A DNA stretch of 15,426 nt, taken from NCBI GenBank assembly GCA_036653755.1, contig JAVVTJ010000023.1, positions 1 to 15,426 of the forward strand, given 5' to 3'. Made by a program: the position numbers and the translations under genes. How positions within the stretch are numbered: the stretch's first letter is position 1; each line of letters opens with the position of its first letter. Under the pieces are notes generated by a model. That model made no database searches and had not been told where the DNA came from. It was given only the letters and a program-made list of their open reading frames with translations. Source of the stretch: RGIG5057 sp036653755 (GTDB lineage: Bacteria > Bacillota > Clostridia > TANB77 > CAG-465). Positions 7,907 through 14,159 of the stretch are shown piece by piece.

Positions 7907-7934
7907 AAGGAGAATATGTGATATATATCACATA
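7907..7934 (+). promoter_or_regulatory. SD plus palindrome between cvpA and the LCP gene
   Basis: SD AAGGAG (7907-7912) is followed by a perfect 20-bp palindrome at 7915-7934 whose core is TGTGA-N6-TCACA. In mRNA a 7-bp stem with loop TATATA would form. With the hairpin folded out, nine bases separate the SD from ATG 7942, instead of 29. An AUG-UGA start-stop lies inside the first arm (7916-7921). The core equals the CRP/FNR half-site pattern, so a DNA operator is an alternative reading. Confidence 0.6.
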
Positions 7935-7941
7935 ATATCAA

Positions 7942-8910
7942 ATGAATAAAAAAAAGAAAAAAAGTATATACACTAAATTTACAAAACTGTTTATAATTCT
8001 TACAATAATAGGAATAGTTATATGGTGCGGGATATATGCACTAAACTACTCAATTGGTGATGAAACAATGGATGAAAATGGTAATATAATTGATAGTAAT
8101 ATAACAAAAAAAGATGTTATAAATGCTTTAGTATGTGGTGAAAATGAAGAAAATACTGATACAATGATGTATGTTAGATATTATGTAAAAACAGGTAAAC
8201 TTGCATATATGTCAATTCCAAGAGATACATATGTTGAACCTAAAAATTATAAACCACTTAAATTAAATTCTTTGTATAGAATTGCTGGAATTGAAACATT
8301 AGTTGAGGAAGTTGAAAAATTATTAGATGTAAATATAGATTATTATTTAGTAATTGGTAGTAAGATAGTACGTGAAGTAGTTGATATTGTAGGTGGCGTA
8401 GAAATTGATGTACCAATAAGAATGAAATATGATGATGGTAGTAAAGATAATGAATTACATATAGATTTACAACCAGGAGTTCAAATTTTAGATGGTAATA
8501 AAGCAGAACAATTTATAAGATTTAGAAAAGGTAATCCAGGATATCCTAGTTATAAATTGGCAGATATTGATAGAGTAAAAGCTCAGCAACAATTTATAAA
8601 AGCATTTATAAAAACATTAACTAATCCAGCTAATATAATAAAAGCACCTGATGTAATAAAAGCAGGATTTAAAAATACTGTAACAAATGTAACAGTAAGA
8701 GAAGCTTTAAAATATGTAACAGATATTCCTAATGTTAAATTAGATAATATTTATTCTTGTACTGCACCTGGAACAACTCCATATATAAATAATATTTCAT
8801 ATTTTAAAATGAATATAGAAGAAACTAAAAAAATATTAGATGAACATTTTACAGATATAATACCTGAAGTAGTTAAACAAGATGATCTTAATGTAAATAA
8901 AATAAAATAA
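7942..8910 (+). CDS. LytR-CpsA-Psr (LCP) family cell-wall polymer transferase
   Basis: A 322-residue type II membrane protein. LCP enzymes move polyprenyl-linked glycopolymers (teichoic acids, capsule) onto peptidoglycan outside the cell. Seen: a Lys-rich cytoplasmic tail, one helix (around residues 15-34), then the LCP domain with MSIPRDTYV, LNSLYRIAG, DYYLVIG, VDIVGGVEIDVP, QFIRFRKGN and the DIDRVKAQQQFIKA helix. These supply the arginines and aspartates that bind the pyrophosphate. The only possible start is ATG 7942, because an in-frame TAA lies just upstream; its SD is 29 bases away across a hairpin. The Alg13/14 pair in this window hints at a glycopolymer that could be its substrate, which is inference. 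Confidence 0.92.
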   Translation: MNKKKKKSIYTKFTKLFIILTIIGIVIWCGIYALNYSIGDETMDENGNIIDSNITKKDVINALVCGENEENTDTMMYVRYYVKTGKLAYMSIPRDTYVEPKNYKPLKLNSLYRIAGIETLVEEVEKLLDVNIDYYLVIGSKIVREVVDIVGGVEIDVPIRMKYDDGSKDNELHIDLQPGVQILDGNKAEQFIRFRKGNPGYPSYKLADIDRVKAQQQFIKAFIKTLTNPANIIKAPDVIKAGFKNTVTNVTVREALKYVTDIPNVKLDNIYSCTAPGTTPYINNISYFKMNIEETKKILDEHFTDIIPEVVKQDDLNVNKIK

Positions 8911-8969
8911 TTTTTGTTAATTATATAATTTGTCTAATAATAGTATTTAATAAAATGTAAAATATTTAC

Positions 8970-8998
8970 TTGACAACAATAAGATAAATTGATATAAT
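8970..8998 (+). promoter_or_regulatory. Perfect-consensus sigma-A promoter pointing antisense into the carboxypeptidase gene
   Basis: TTGACA (8970-8975), 17-base spacer, TATAAT (8993-8998), with an extended TG at -15/-14. Predicted transcription starts near 9005, inside the terminator hairpin, and runs rightward against the minus-strand carboxypeptidase gene. No plus-strand gene follows for over 1.2 kb. Confidence 0.7.
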
Positions 8999-9027
8999 AA
9001 AGCACATATATATTTTATATGTGCTTT
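8999..9027. terminator. Bidirectional terminator hairpin between LCP and carboxypeptidase genes
   Basis: AAAGCACATATA (8999-9010) pairs perfectly with TATATGTGCTTT (9016-9027), giving a 12-bp stem and 5-base loop. T-rich sequence follows on the plus strand. It overlaps the end of the minus-strand gene and would terminate both convergent transcripts; the U-tracts are weak. Confidence 0.75.
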
Positions 9028-10211
9028 ATTTTCTTTGTTATTTTTCTTAGCTTTTTTAAATTTCTAAATTGTATAATAATCATAATAATACAAAATAAAA
9101 TAGAAATCAAATATAAAATATTTGTTGAAAATATATTTTTTGATATAATTTTTTCTTTATTTTTAACTTTTAATTCATAATTGTTATTTAAATTCCAATT
9201 TTTGTTTCCACAATTAATTTTTATACTTCCAGATATGTTATTTGTATCAAAATTATTTAAAATATATTTAGTAATAAAAAATGAATTATCAGTTAATGAA
9301 TTAATACTATTATTAATACCAAGTATATAATTTGTATTTGTATTTTTATCTAGATATGATATTTTAATATCACTATCTTTAAGTATAATTTTATTTGTAT
9401 AATTTTCAAATACAGTATCAGTTAATTTTTTTGTGTCTTTAAACATTGTAGTACGCAGATTAATTCCATCATATAACGCAGATATAACTTTTATATCATC
9501 TTTAATAGCATATGAAATAAATACATTACCTGATTCATCAACAAAACCAGTTTTACCACCTAATACGTAATTTAGATTTTCTTTTAATAATTGATTAGTA
9601 TTTTCAAATGTTAAGTTTTTATCTTTTAATAAATAACTTTGAGTTTCACATATTTCTCTAAAAGCATCATTTTTTGAAGCATATTTCATAATTAAAGCCA
9701 TATCATATGCAGTTGAATAATGATTTTTATTATAAAAGCCATGTGGATTAACAAAGTTACTATTAATGCAACCTAAACTTTTTGCTTTTTCATTCATAAC
9801 AAGAGAAAAGTTATTAATACTTCCACTAATATTTTCTGCTAAAACAATAGCAGCATCATTTCCAGAGTTAAGAAGTAAGCCATAGAGTAATTCTTTAACA
9901 GTTAAAGTATCTCCTGCTTTAAGATACATTACAGAGCTTCCAGTAGGTACTTTTTTCATATTACTACTACTTACTGTTATATTAGAATTTAAATTTAAAT
10001 TTTCAATAGTAAGTATTGCAGTAAGTATTTTTGTTGTACTTGCAGGATATATTTTTTTATTCATATTTTTGTTATATATCACACTTCCACTATTTGCATC
10101 AATAATTACACCGCTATTTTCTGCTATTTTTTCAAAATATCCATATGAAATATTATTATTTAAAAAAATCATAAATATAATTAAAGTAATAAATAAAGTT
10201 TTTTTTCGCAA
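9015..10211 (-). CDS. dacF: D-alanyl-D-alanine carboxypeptidase (PBP5/DacF type, peptidase S11)
   Basis: A serine-type D,D-carboxypeptidase that trims the terminal D-Ala from peptidoglycan stem peptides outside the membrane. I start at TTG (10211-10209), because the longer GTG at 10220 lies inside the SD (AGGTGAT); this gives 398 residues. Seen: a signal peptide (FITLIIFMIFLNNNISYGYF), then the three active-site motifs: STTK (residues 58-61), SGN (116-118) and KTG (220-222). A beta-rich C-terminal domain ends in a hydrophobic helix with a basic tail (NILYLISILFCIIMIIIQF). This anchors it by a transmembrane segment rather than an amphipathic helix. It is divergent from comEA with about 60 bp between. 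The symbol is a family-level guess. Confidence 0.9.
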   Translation of the reverse strand: MRKKTLFITLIIFMIFLNNNISYGYFEKIAENSGVIIDANSGSVIYNKNMNKKIYPASTTKILTAILTIENLNLNSNITVSSSNMKKVPTGSSVMYLKAGDTLTVKELLYGLLLNSGNDAAIVLAENISGSINNFSLVMNEKAKSLGCINSNFVNPHGFYNKNHYSTAYDMALIMKYASKNDAFREICETQSYLLKDKNLTFENTNQLLKENLNYVLGGKTGFVDESGNVFISYAIKDDIKVISALYDGINLRTTMFKDTKKLTDTVFENYTNKIILKDSDIKISYLDKNTNTNYILGINNSINSLTDNSFFITKYILNNFDTNNISGSIKINCGNKNWNLNNNYELKVKNKEKIISKNIFSTNILYLISILFCIIMIIIQFRNLKKLRKITKKIKHI

Positions 10212-10228
10212 AATAATCACCTATGTAT

Positions 10229-10257
10229 ATTATATACTAAAAAATATTTAAAATAAA
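10229..10257 (-). promoter_or_regulatory. Possible promoter of the carboxypeptidase gene
   Basis: On the minus strand TATAAT (10234-10229) lies about 18 bases ahead of the TTG start, with a weak TTTATT 17 bases further upstream. The -35 is poor and the gap is very AT-rich, so this is tentative. Confidence 0.35.
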
Positions 10258-10274
10258 TAGAAAAGAGGAATAAT

Positions 10275-10886
10275 ATGAAAAAAATAAATAATTTAGTAAA
10301 AGAAAAGATAAATAAAATTAAAAGTAAGTTAGAGTTAAAATCAAATATATTTAAGCTATCAGTTTTAACAGTTACAGTTATATTAATATGTATAGTAGTT
10401 GTATATATACAAAGTTTAAATAATAACGTTTTAGAAATTAATGATAAAAAAATGGAAAGTGAATATGGAAAAGTTTGTATATATTTAAGTGGAGCAGTTT
10501 TAAAAAATGGTGTATATAAATTTGATGAAGGTATTACTCTTGAAAAAGCTATTAACTTAGCTGGTGGAGTTACAGAAAAAGCAGATATTTCAAAACTTAA
10601 TTTAAGTAAAGTATTACAAGACAAAGAAAAAATTGTTGTACCTGAATTTCAAACTGAATTAGAAAAAATAGAAGAAAAAATTGAATCCGAATCTATATTA
10701 ATAAATATAAATAATGCTAGTAAAGAAAAGCTCATGGAGTTAGAGGGAATAGGTGAATCTACTGCAAATAAAATTATAGAATATAGAAAATTAAATAGTT
10801 TTGAAGATATAGAAGATATAAAAAAAGTTTCTGGAATAGGAGAAAATAAATATGAAAAAATAAAAGAAAGTATAACAGTAGAATAA
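10275..10886 (+). CDS. comEA: ComEA family DNA-binding protein (SLBB plus helix-hairpin-helix)
   Basis: A 203-residue membrane-anchored protein of the ComEA family, which binds incoming double-stranded DNA outside the membrane during transformation. Seen: a basic cytoplasmic N-terminus, one helix (around residues 27-47, LSVLTVTVILICIVVVYI), and an SLBB-type domain (VCIYLSGAVLKNGVYKFDEG, then LAGGVTEKAD). A charged linker leads to paired helix-hairpin-helix motifs at the C-terminus (ININNASKEKLMELEGIGES; SGIGENKYEKIK). The domain order is canonical. AGAGGA precedes ATG 10275. No comEC or comEB is visible next to it, so competence cannot be concluded from this gene alone. Confidence 0.9.
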   Translation: MKKINNLVKEKINKIKSKLELKSNIFKLSVLTVTVILICIVVVYIQSLNNNVLEINDKKMESEYGKVCIYLSGAVLKNGVYKFDEGITLEKAINLAGGVTEKADISKLNLSKVLQDKEKIVVPEFQTELEKIEEKIESESILININNASKEKLMELEGIGESTANKIIEYRKLNSFEDIEDIKKVSGIGENKYEKIKESITVE

Positions 10887-10928
10887 TATAAATTATATTA
10901 ATTCATACAATGTATTGAGGTGTTAAAT

Positions 10929-11564
10929 ATGAGGTATTACATATATTTAGATAAAGAATTTTTAAAATCATTATTTGCATCTATTTCAGAAACTAATTTT
11001 GATATTGAAATAATGGAGTTTTCTATACAAAAAGGAGAAACAGTAACAAAAGATATAAATGTTACGCCAAGTTTAGATAAAAACTGTGGTAATTCAAATT
11101 CTAAAATAAATGATGAAAAAACTGATAATAGAAGTGAATGTAGAAAACAAAAAAGTAGTGGTATGAATTTTTTTGCAGGTGAAACTAATACTTCAAATAT
11201 GATTGTGGAAAGAAGATATATAAATGTTGAAGATGTTTCTGGAATAAAAAATCTTGCTTTTTATAACAAATTAGTAAAAAGATTAGAAATATTATGTGAT
11301 GGAAAATGTAATTTATGTATTGAAAGCGGTAAAATATGTCCGTGTAAATTAAAAAATATATATGAAGGTGTTAGTGATAGAGATTATCCTGAAAATAACA
11401 AATTTTTTTATATAAACAATAAATATATATGGCTTGATAATAATAATTTAGTAACAGATTTATTGTTTTTAAGTAGTATAACATCAGAAGTTAAAGTTTT
11501 AGGTTTTACAATAAATAAAATAAATAATATAGAAATAGTAAAAGCAGTTGCAATTTATATATAA
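10929..11564 (+). CDS. Unknown protein with a cysteine cluster
   Basis: Not firmly recognised. The start is ATG 10929, with GAGGTG six bases upstream; a GTG at 10920 lies within that SD. The 211-residue product has no signal peptide and no membrane helix. Seen: an alpha/beta beginning (MRYYIYLDKEFLKSLFASI), a low-complexity polar stretch rich in N, K and S (around residues 45-75), and a central Cys group CDGKCNLC followed by GKICPCKL. This spacing could hold a metal or a disulfide. A beta-rich end follows. The opening YIYLDKEFL faintly recalls DUF6414-type proteins, at low confidence. It follows comEA by 42 bp and probably shares its transcript. Confidence 0.6.
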   Translation: MRYYIYLDKEFLKSLFASISETNFDIEIMEFSIQKGETVTKDINVTPSLDKNCGNSNSKINDEKTDNRSECRKQKSSGMNFFAGETNTSNMIVERRYINVEDVSGIKNLAFYNKLVKRLEILCDGKCNLCIESGKICPCKLKNIYEGVSDRDYPENNKFFYINNKYIWLDNNNLVTDLLFLSSITSEVKVLGFTINKINNIEIVKAVAIYI

Positions 11565-11566
11565 AT

Positions 11567-11603
11567 AATAAAAGACTTTAAATTATCTTTAAAGTCTTTT
11601 ATT
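11567..11603. terminator. Strong bidirectional terminator between convergent genes
   Basis: A 16-bp perfect stem, 11567-11582 against 11588-11603, with a 5-base loop (TTATC). The core is AAAAGACTTT and its complement, flanked by A/T runs on both sides. It overlaps the stop codon of the HD-GYP gene and would serve both it and the gene ending at 11564. Confidence 0.9.
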
Positions 11604-12603
11604 GTATTATAAAATTATCTTTATCATTATTTATAAGCTCTATAAATTTTTCAGTTAATTCTTTATCTAATTGAGTGCCTTTAACTCTATCTAATTCTTC
11701 TAAAGCAAAATCAATAGAGCATATTTCCTTATATGATCTTTTAGTTGTTATTGCATCAAAAGAATCACATATAGATAGTAGTTTAGCAAGGTAGGGTATG
11801 TTATCACCTGATATACCATTAGGATACCCTTTTCCATCAATTCTTTCATGATGAAAATTTATTATTTCAGTTACATCTTTAAATAAATCAGCAACAGATA
11901 AAATATTAGCACCAATAGTAGGATGGTATTTTATAATATCATATTCTTCATCTGTAAGTTTTCCAGGTTTTGTTAAAATACTGTCGGGTATTCCAATTTT
12001 ACCTATATCATGGAATAGTCCAGCTAAATTAAGTAATTCTTTATCTTTATTTGAAAGTTCTAAATAATCAGCAAATTTTAAAGCATATGTGCAAACTCTT
12101 TTTGAATGTGATGCAGTATAATTATCTTTAGCACCAACAGTATTTAAAAGTACATTTGCAAAATCTACAACATATTTTTCTAATTGTAAATTCATACTAC
12201 GAATATTTCTTAATTGATTAGTATATTTAATACCGCTTTGAATTAAAAGAATAAGTTGGTCAAAACGAGCACTTTTTTCAAAGTATGCTTGTATATCTAA
12301 ATCTCTCATTGCATCAATAGATGGAGACAAATCTTTATTTATAGACATAAGTATTATATATATTTCTTTATTAAATTCTCTTACAAGTTCAACAACTCTA
12401 TCACCATTTACAGGAGACATTAAATAATTTACTATTAATATATCATAAGAATCAGATTTTAATGATTCAATAGCAGACACTGGTTCTGTAAATGGGATAA
12501 CAGTATGATGATATTTAGATAAAATTGCAGAAAGCATATTCATCATAGCAATATCATCATCTATAATCATTATTTTTGCATTTGTTATTTGTTTATTATC
12601 CAT
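11599..12603 (-). CDS. Response regulator with HD-GYP domain (probable c-di-GMP phosphodiesterase), degenerate receiver
   Basis: A 334-residue protein with an N-terminal receiver domain (about residues 9-122) joined by a helix to an HD-GYP domain (about 147-330). HD-GYP enzymes hydrolyse c-di-GMP. The catalytic motifs are intact: HDIGK (198-202) and HHERIDGKGYP (251-261). The receiver keeps its acidic pocket (DDD, 16-18), the Ser at 87 and the Lys at 110. The phosphoacceptor position (ILIVNYLM) is Asn59 rather than Asp, so normal phosphorylation is not expected. It starts at ATG 12603 with AGAGGTGG upstream and has its own promoter. It is divergent from the pilus cluster across a region with an inverted-repeat switch; c-di-GMP commonly controls pili and attachment, making a functional link plausible. 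Confidence 0.92.
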   Translation of the reverse strand: MDNKQITNAKIMIIDDDIAMMNMLSAILSKYHHTVIPFTEPVSAIESLKSDSYDILIVNYLMSPVNGDRVVELVREFNKEIYIILMSINKDLSPSIDAMRDLDIQAYFEKSARFDQLILLIQSGIKYTNQLRNIRSMNLQLEKYVVDFANVLLNTVGAKDNYTASHSKRVCTYALKFADYLELSNKDKELLNLAGLFHDIGKIGIPDSILTKPGKLTDEEYDIIKYHPTIGANILSVADLFKDVTEIINFHHERIDGKGYPNGISGDNIPYLAKLLSICDSFDAITTKRSYKEICSIDFALEELDRVKGTQLDKELTEKFIELINNDKDNFIIQ

Positions 12604-12624
12604 AACGCCACCTCTAATGGATTA

Positions 12625-12653
12625 ATTATATCAAATATAAAGTAAAAAAACAA
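12625..12653 (-). promoter_or_regulatory. Sigma-A promoter of the HD-GYP gene
   Basis: On the minus strand TTGTTT (12653-12648), a 17-base spacer and TATAAT (12630-12625), with a TG extension at -15/-14. It lies 22 bases ahead of ATG 12603. Its -10 surroundings (TATTTGATATAATTA) recur in the enclosed segment at 12913-12927. Confidence 0.7.
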
Positions 12654-12737
12654 TAGGAAAGTAATATATTATGTAAATTTATACGCATTTTTTTATTTTG
12701 TAGCGTAATTTGTCGTACGATTTATGTGCTAAAAGTA

Positions 12738-12766
12738 TTGACATTTTAATATTGCCATGTTAGAAT
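12738..12766 (+). promoter_or_regulatory. Sigma-A promoter directed at the pilus cluster
   Basis: TTGACA (12738-12743), 17-base spacer, TAGAAT (12761-12766). A direct repeat AATATTGC (12748-12755 and 12764-12771) brackets the -10 and could be a regulator site. The transcript would start near 12773 and cross both arms of the inverted repeat before reaching the pilus gene. Confidence 0.75.
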
Positions 12767-12850
12767 ATTGCTAAGAAAAAGGGGGAAAATACAAAATGTT
12801 TTAAAATATTAATAGACTAATCAAAATTTTAATCAATAACATATCTGATG

Positions 12851-13064
12851 TTTTAAGCTTATTTATGAGTATCATTTTTATTCAATTAAATAGTTGCATT
12901 ATAGCAATTATTTCCTAATTATATCAAATATATAAGTAATTCAATACAAAAAAAGTATATATAAAGCATAGTAAAAATTAAAATGAATAAACAAAACATT
13001 AATATGAAAAAATAAACCAAATACCAAAAAACAATATTAATGATACTCATAAATAAGCTTAAAA
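12851..13064. repeat. 26-bp perfect inverted repeat enclosing 162 bp (candidate invertible promoter segment)
   Basis: The arm at 12851-12876 (beginning TTTTAAGCTTATTT) is exactly the reverse complement of 13039-13064. An ATATCT/AGATAT match continues just outside with unequal gaps. Total length is 214 bp. No open reading frame of note and no obvious target-site duplication were seen. Arm length and spacing resemble known phase-variation switches in Clostridia such as those of C. difficile. A single large mRNA hairpin or a MITE-like relic are alternatives. Confidence 0.65.
12898..12927 (-). promoter_or_regulatory. Leftward promoter inside the inverted-repeat segment
   Basis: On the minus strand TTGATA (12927-12922), an 18-base spacer and TATAAT (12903-12898). 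The -10 is flanked by TTGC and GCAA (12894-12907), an inverted pair that could be an operator. It sits 21 bases inside the left arm and faces outward, towards the HD-GYP gene as sequenced. Confidence 0.55.
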
Positions 13065-13096
13065 TATAAAAGATATATTATACAGGGGGTGATAAC

Positions 13097-13906
13097 ATAT
13101 ATGTCATAGTTCTTATTATATTTTCATTTATATCATCATATTTTATTATTAAATATTATTATACAAATAATAAGTTAAGAAAAGCTTTTTCTAAAAGTCA
13201 ATATAATTTATTAAAATCTAAAAGTACAAAAATCAAATTAATGAAAAACGAAGAAATGTTAAATAATCTTCAAAATCCTTATGGAATTACAATTAAAAAA
13301 TATATATTATTAAAATATATATTATCTACAATTTTTTTTATAGTAACTTTAATTCAAATAAAAAATATTTTTATTTCTATAATATATTTTTCAATATTAT
13401 TTTTTTTACCAAACTTTTTAATTTATACATATAAAAAACAAGAATCATTAAAGATAATAAATGATATAACAGTTGTTGTAAATAATTTAAATATTTCTTT
13501 GACATGTAATATTCCGTTATATGAATGTTTAAAATTTGCAAGAAATAGTATAGTATATACAAGATTTAAATCTGCTTTTGATACATTTGTAAATGATTAT
13601 ATATTGTATAATTTTAATATGGTAAAGGCAATTGATAATTTTAAATTAAAATTTGATTCATATGAATTAGAGATTTTTTTTAATATAATTTTGCAAGGAG
13701 ATAAAGAAGGTAATATAAAAGAAGCATTACAAGTTTTTTCTGAAACATTAGAATTATCATATTTTAAATATTTAAAATACAAAGAAACAAAAAGAATTAC
13801 ATTTGTTACAATTTCATCTTTAATTTCATTAATAAATATAACAATAATAGCAATATATCCAATAATTATACAAATAACAGAAAATTTAAGTAAAATATTT
13901 AGTTAG
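13097..13906 (+). CDS. TadB/TadC-like inner-membrane protein of a Tad/Flp pilus system (T2SSF domain)
   Basis: A polytopic platform protein resembling GspF/TadB, on which the pilus ATPase acts. The reading frame is open upstream of the first ATG (13241), and this extension encodes a membrane helix (VIVLIIFSFISSYFIIKYYY) expected at the N-terminus of TadB/TadC proteins. The ATG at 13241 has no SD, whereas AGGGGGTGAT lies at 13084-13093. I therefore place the start near 13097 (ATA, non-canonical). The nearby ATG 13101 is out of frame and stops after two codons. Seen further: a helix pair (about residues 65-110), the T2SSF core with SLTCNIPLYECLKFA and FNIILQGDKEGNIKEALQ, and a C-terminal helix. 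The exact start is uncertain; a one-base deletion after ATG 13101 is possible. Confidence 0.7.
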   Translation: MYVIVLIIFSFISSYFIIKYYYTNNKLRKAFSKSQYNLLKSKSTKIKLMKNEEMLNNLQNPYGITIKKYILLKYILSTIFFIVTLIQIKNIFISIIYFSILFFLPNFLIYTYKKQESLKIINDITVVVNNLNISLTCNIPLYECLKFARNSIVYTRFKSAFDTFVNDYILYNFNMVKAIDNFKLKFDSYELEIFFNIILQGDKEGNIKEALQVFSETLELSYFKYLKYKETKRITFVTISSLISLINITIIAIYPIIIQITENLSKIFS

Positions 13907-13921
13907 AAAGGAAATGAGAGT

Positions 13922-14158
13922 ATGAAAAAAATAAATAAATTTATATTAAACAAAAAAATAGAAAATATTAATAAAAAAAATAAATTAAATAGTAAAAGAG
14001 GTGCAGAATTAGTAGAAAATATACTTATGATAGGAATAGCAATTGCGCTTATAGTAGTTATGTTTTATCCTCAAATTTCAATCCTTATGCAAGCAACTTT
14101 TGATACTTTAGAAACATGGTTTTATGGTGCATTAGGTAGAATAGGACAAGTTGTATAA
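13922..14158 (+). CDS. Flp/Tad-type prepilin
   Basis: A 78-residue pilin-like protein. Seen: a 26-residue polar, Lys/Asn-rich leader, then KRGAELVENILMIGIAIALI. Cleavage after Gly by a prepilin peptidase would leave Ala1 and Glu5 of the mature pilin, the hallmark of type IV-like pilins, followed by a hydrophobic helix. The mature part would be about 50 residues, matching Flp pilins. AAAGGAAATGAGAGT precedes ATG 13922. No prepilin peptidase is seen in the window. Confidence 0.8.
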   Translation: MKKINKFILNKKIENINKKNKLNSKRGAELVENILMIGIAIALIVVMFYPQISILMQATFDTLETWFYGALGRIGQVV

Positions 14159-14159
14159 A

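Larger units (their letters stand above)
12604..13096. other. 490-bp regulatory gap between HD-GYP and pilus genes
   Basis: No convincing gene. It holds the HD-GYP promoter (left end), a near-consensus rightward promoter (12738-12766), a minimal SD-ATG-TTT-TAA unit (12781-12804), a 26-bp inverted repeat enclosing 162 bp, an internal leftward promoter, and the SD of the first pilus gene (13084-13093). Confidence 0.7.

Noticed and set aside
12851..13064. Insertion sequence or transposon ends
   Set aside because: No transposase reading frame and no flanking target duplication; only a non-autonomous relic remains possible.
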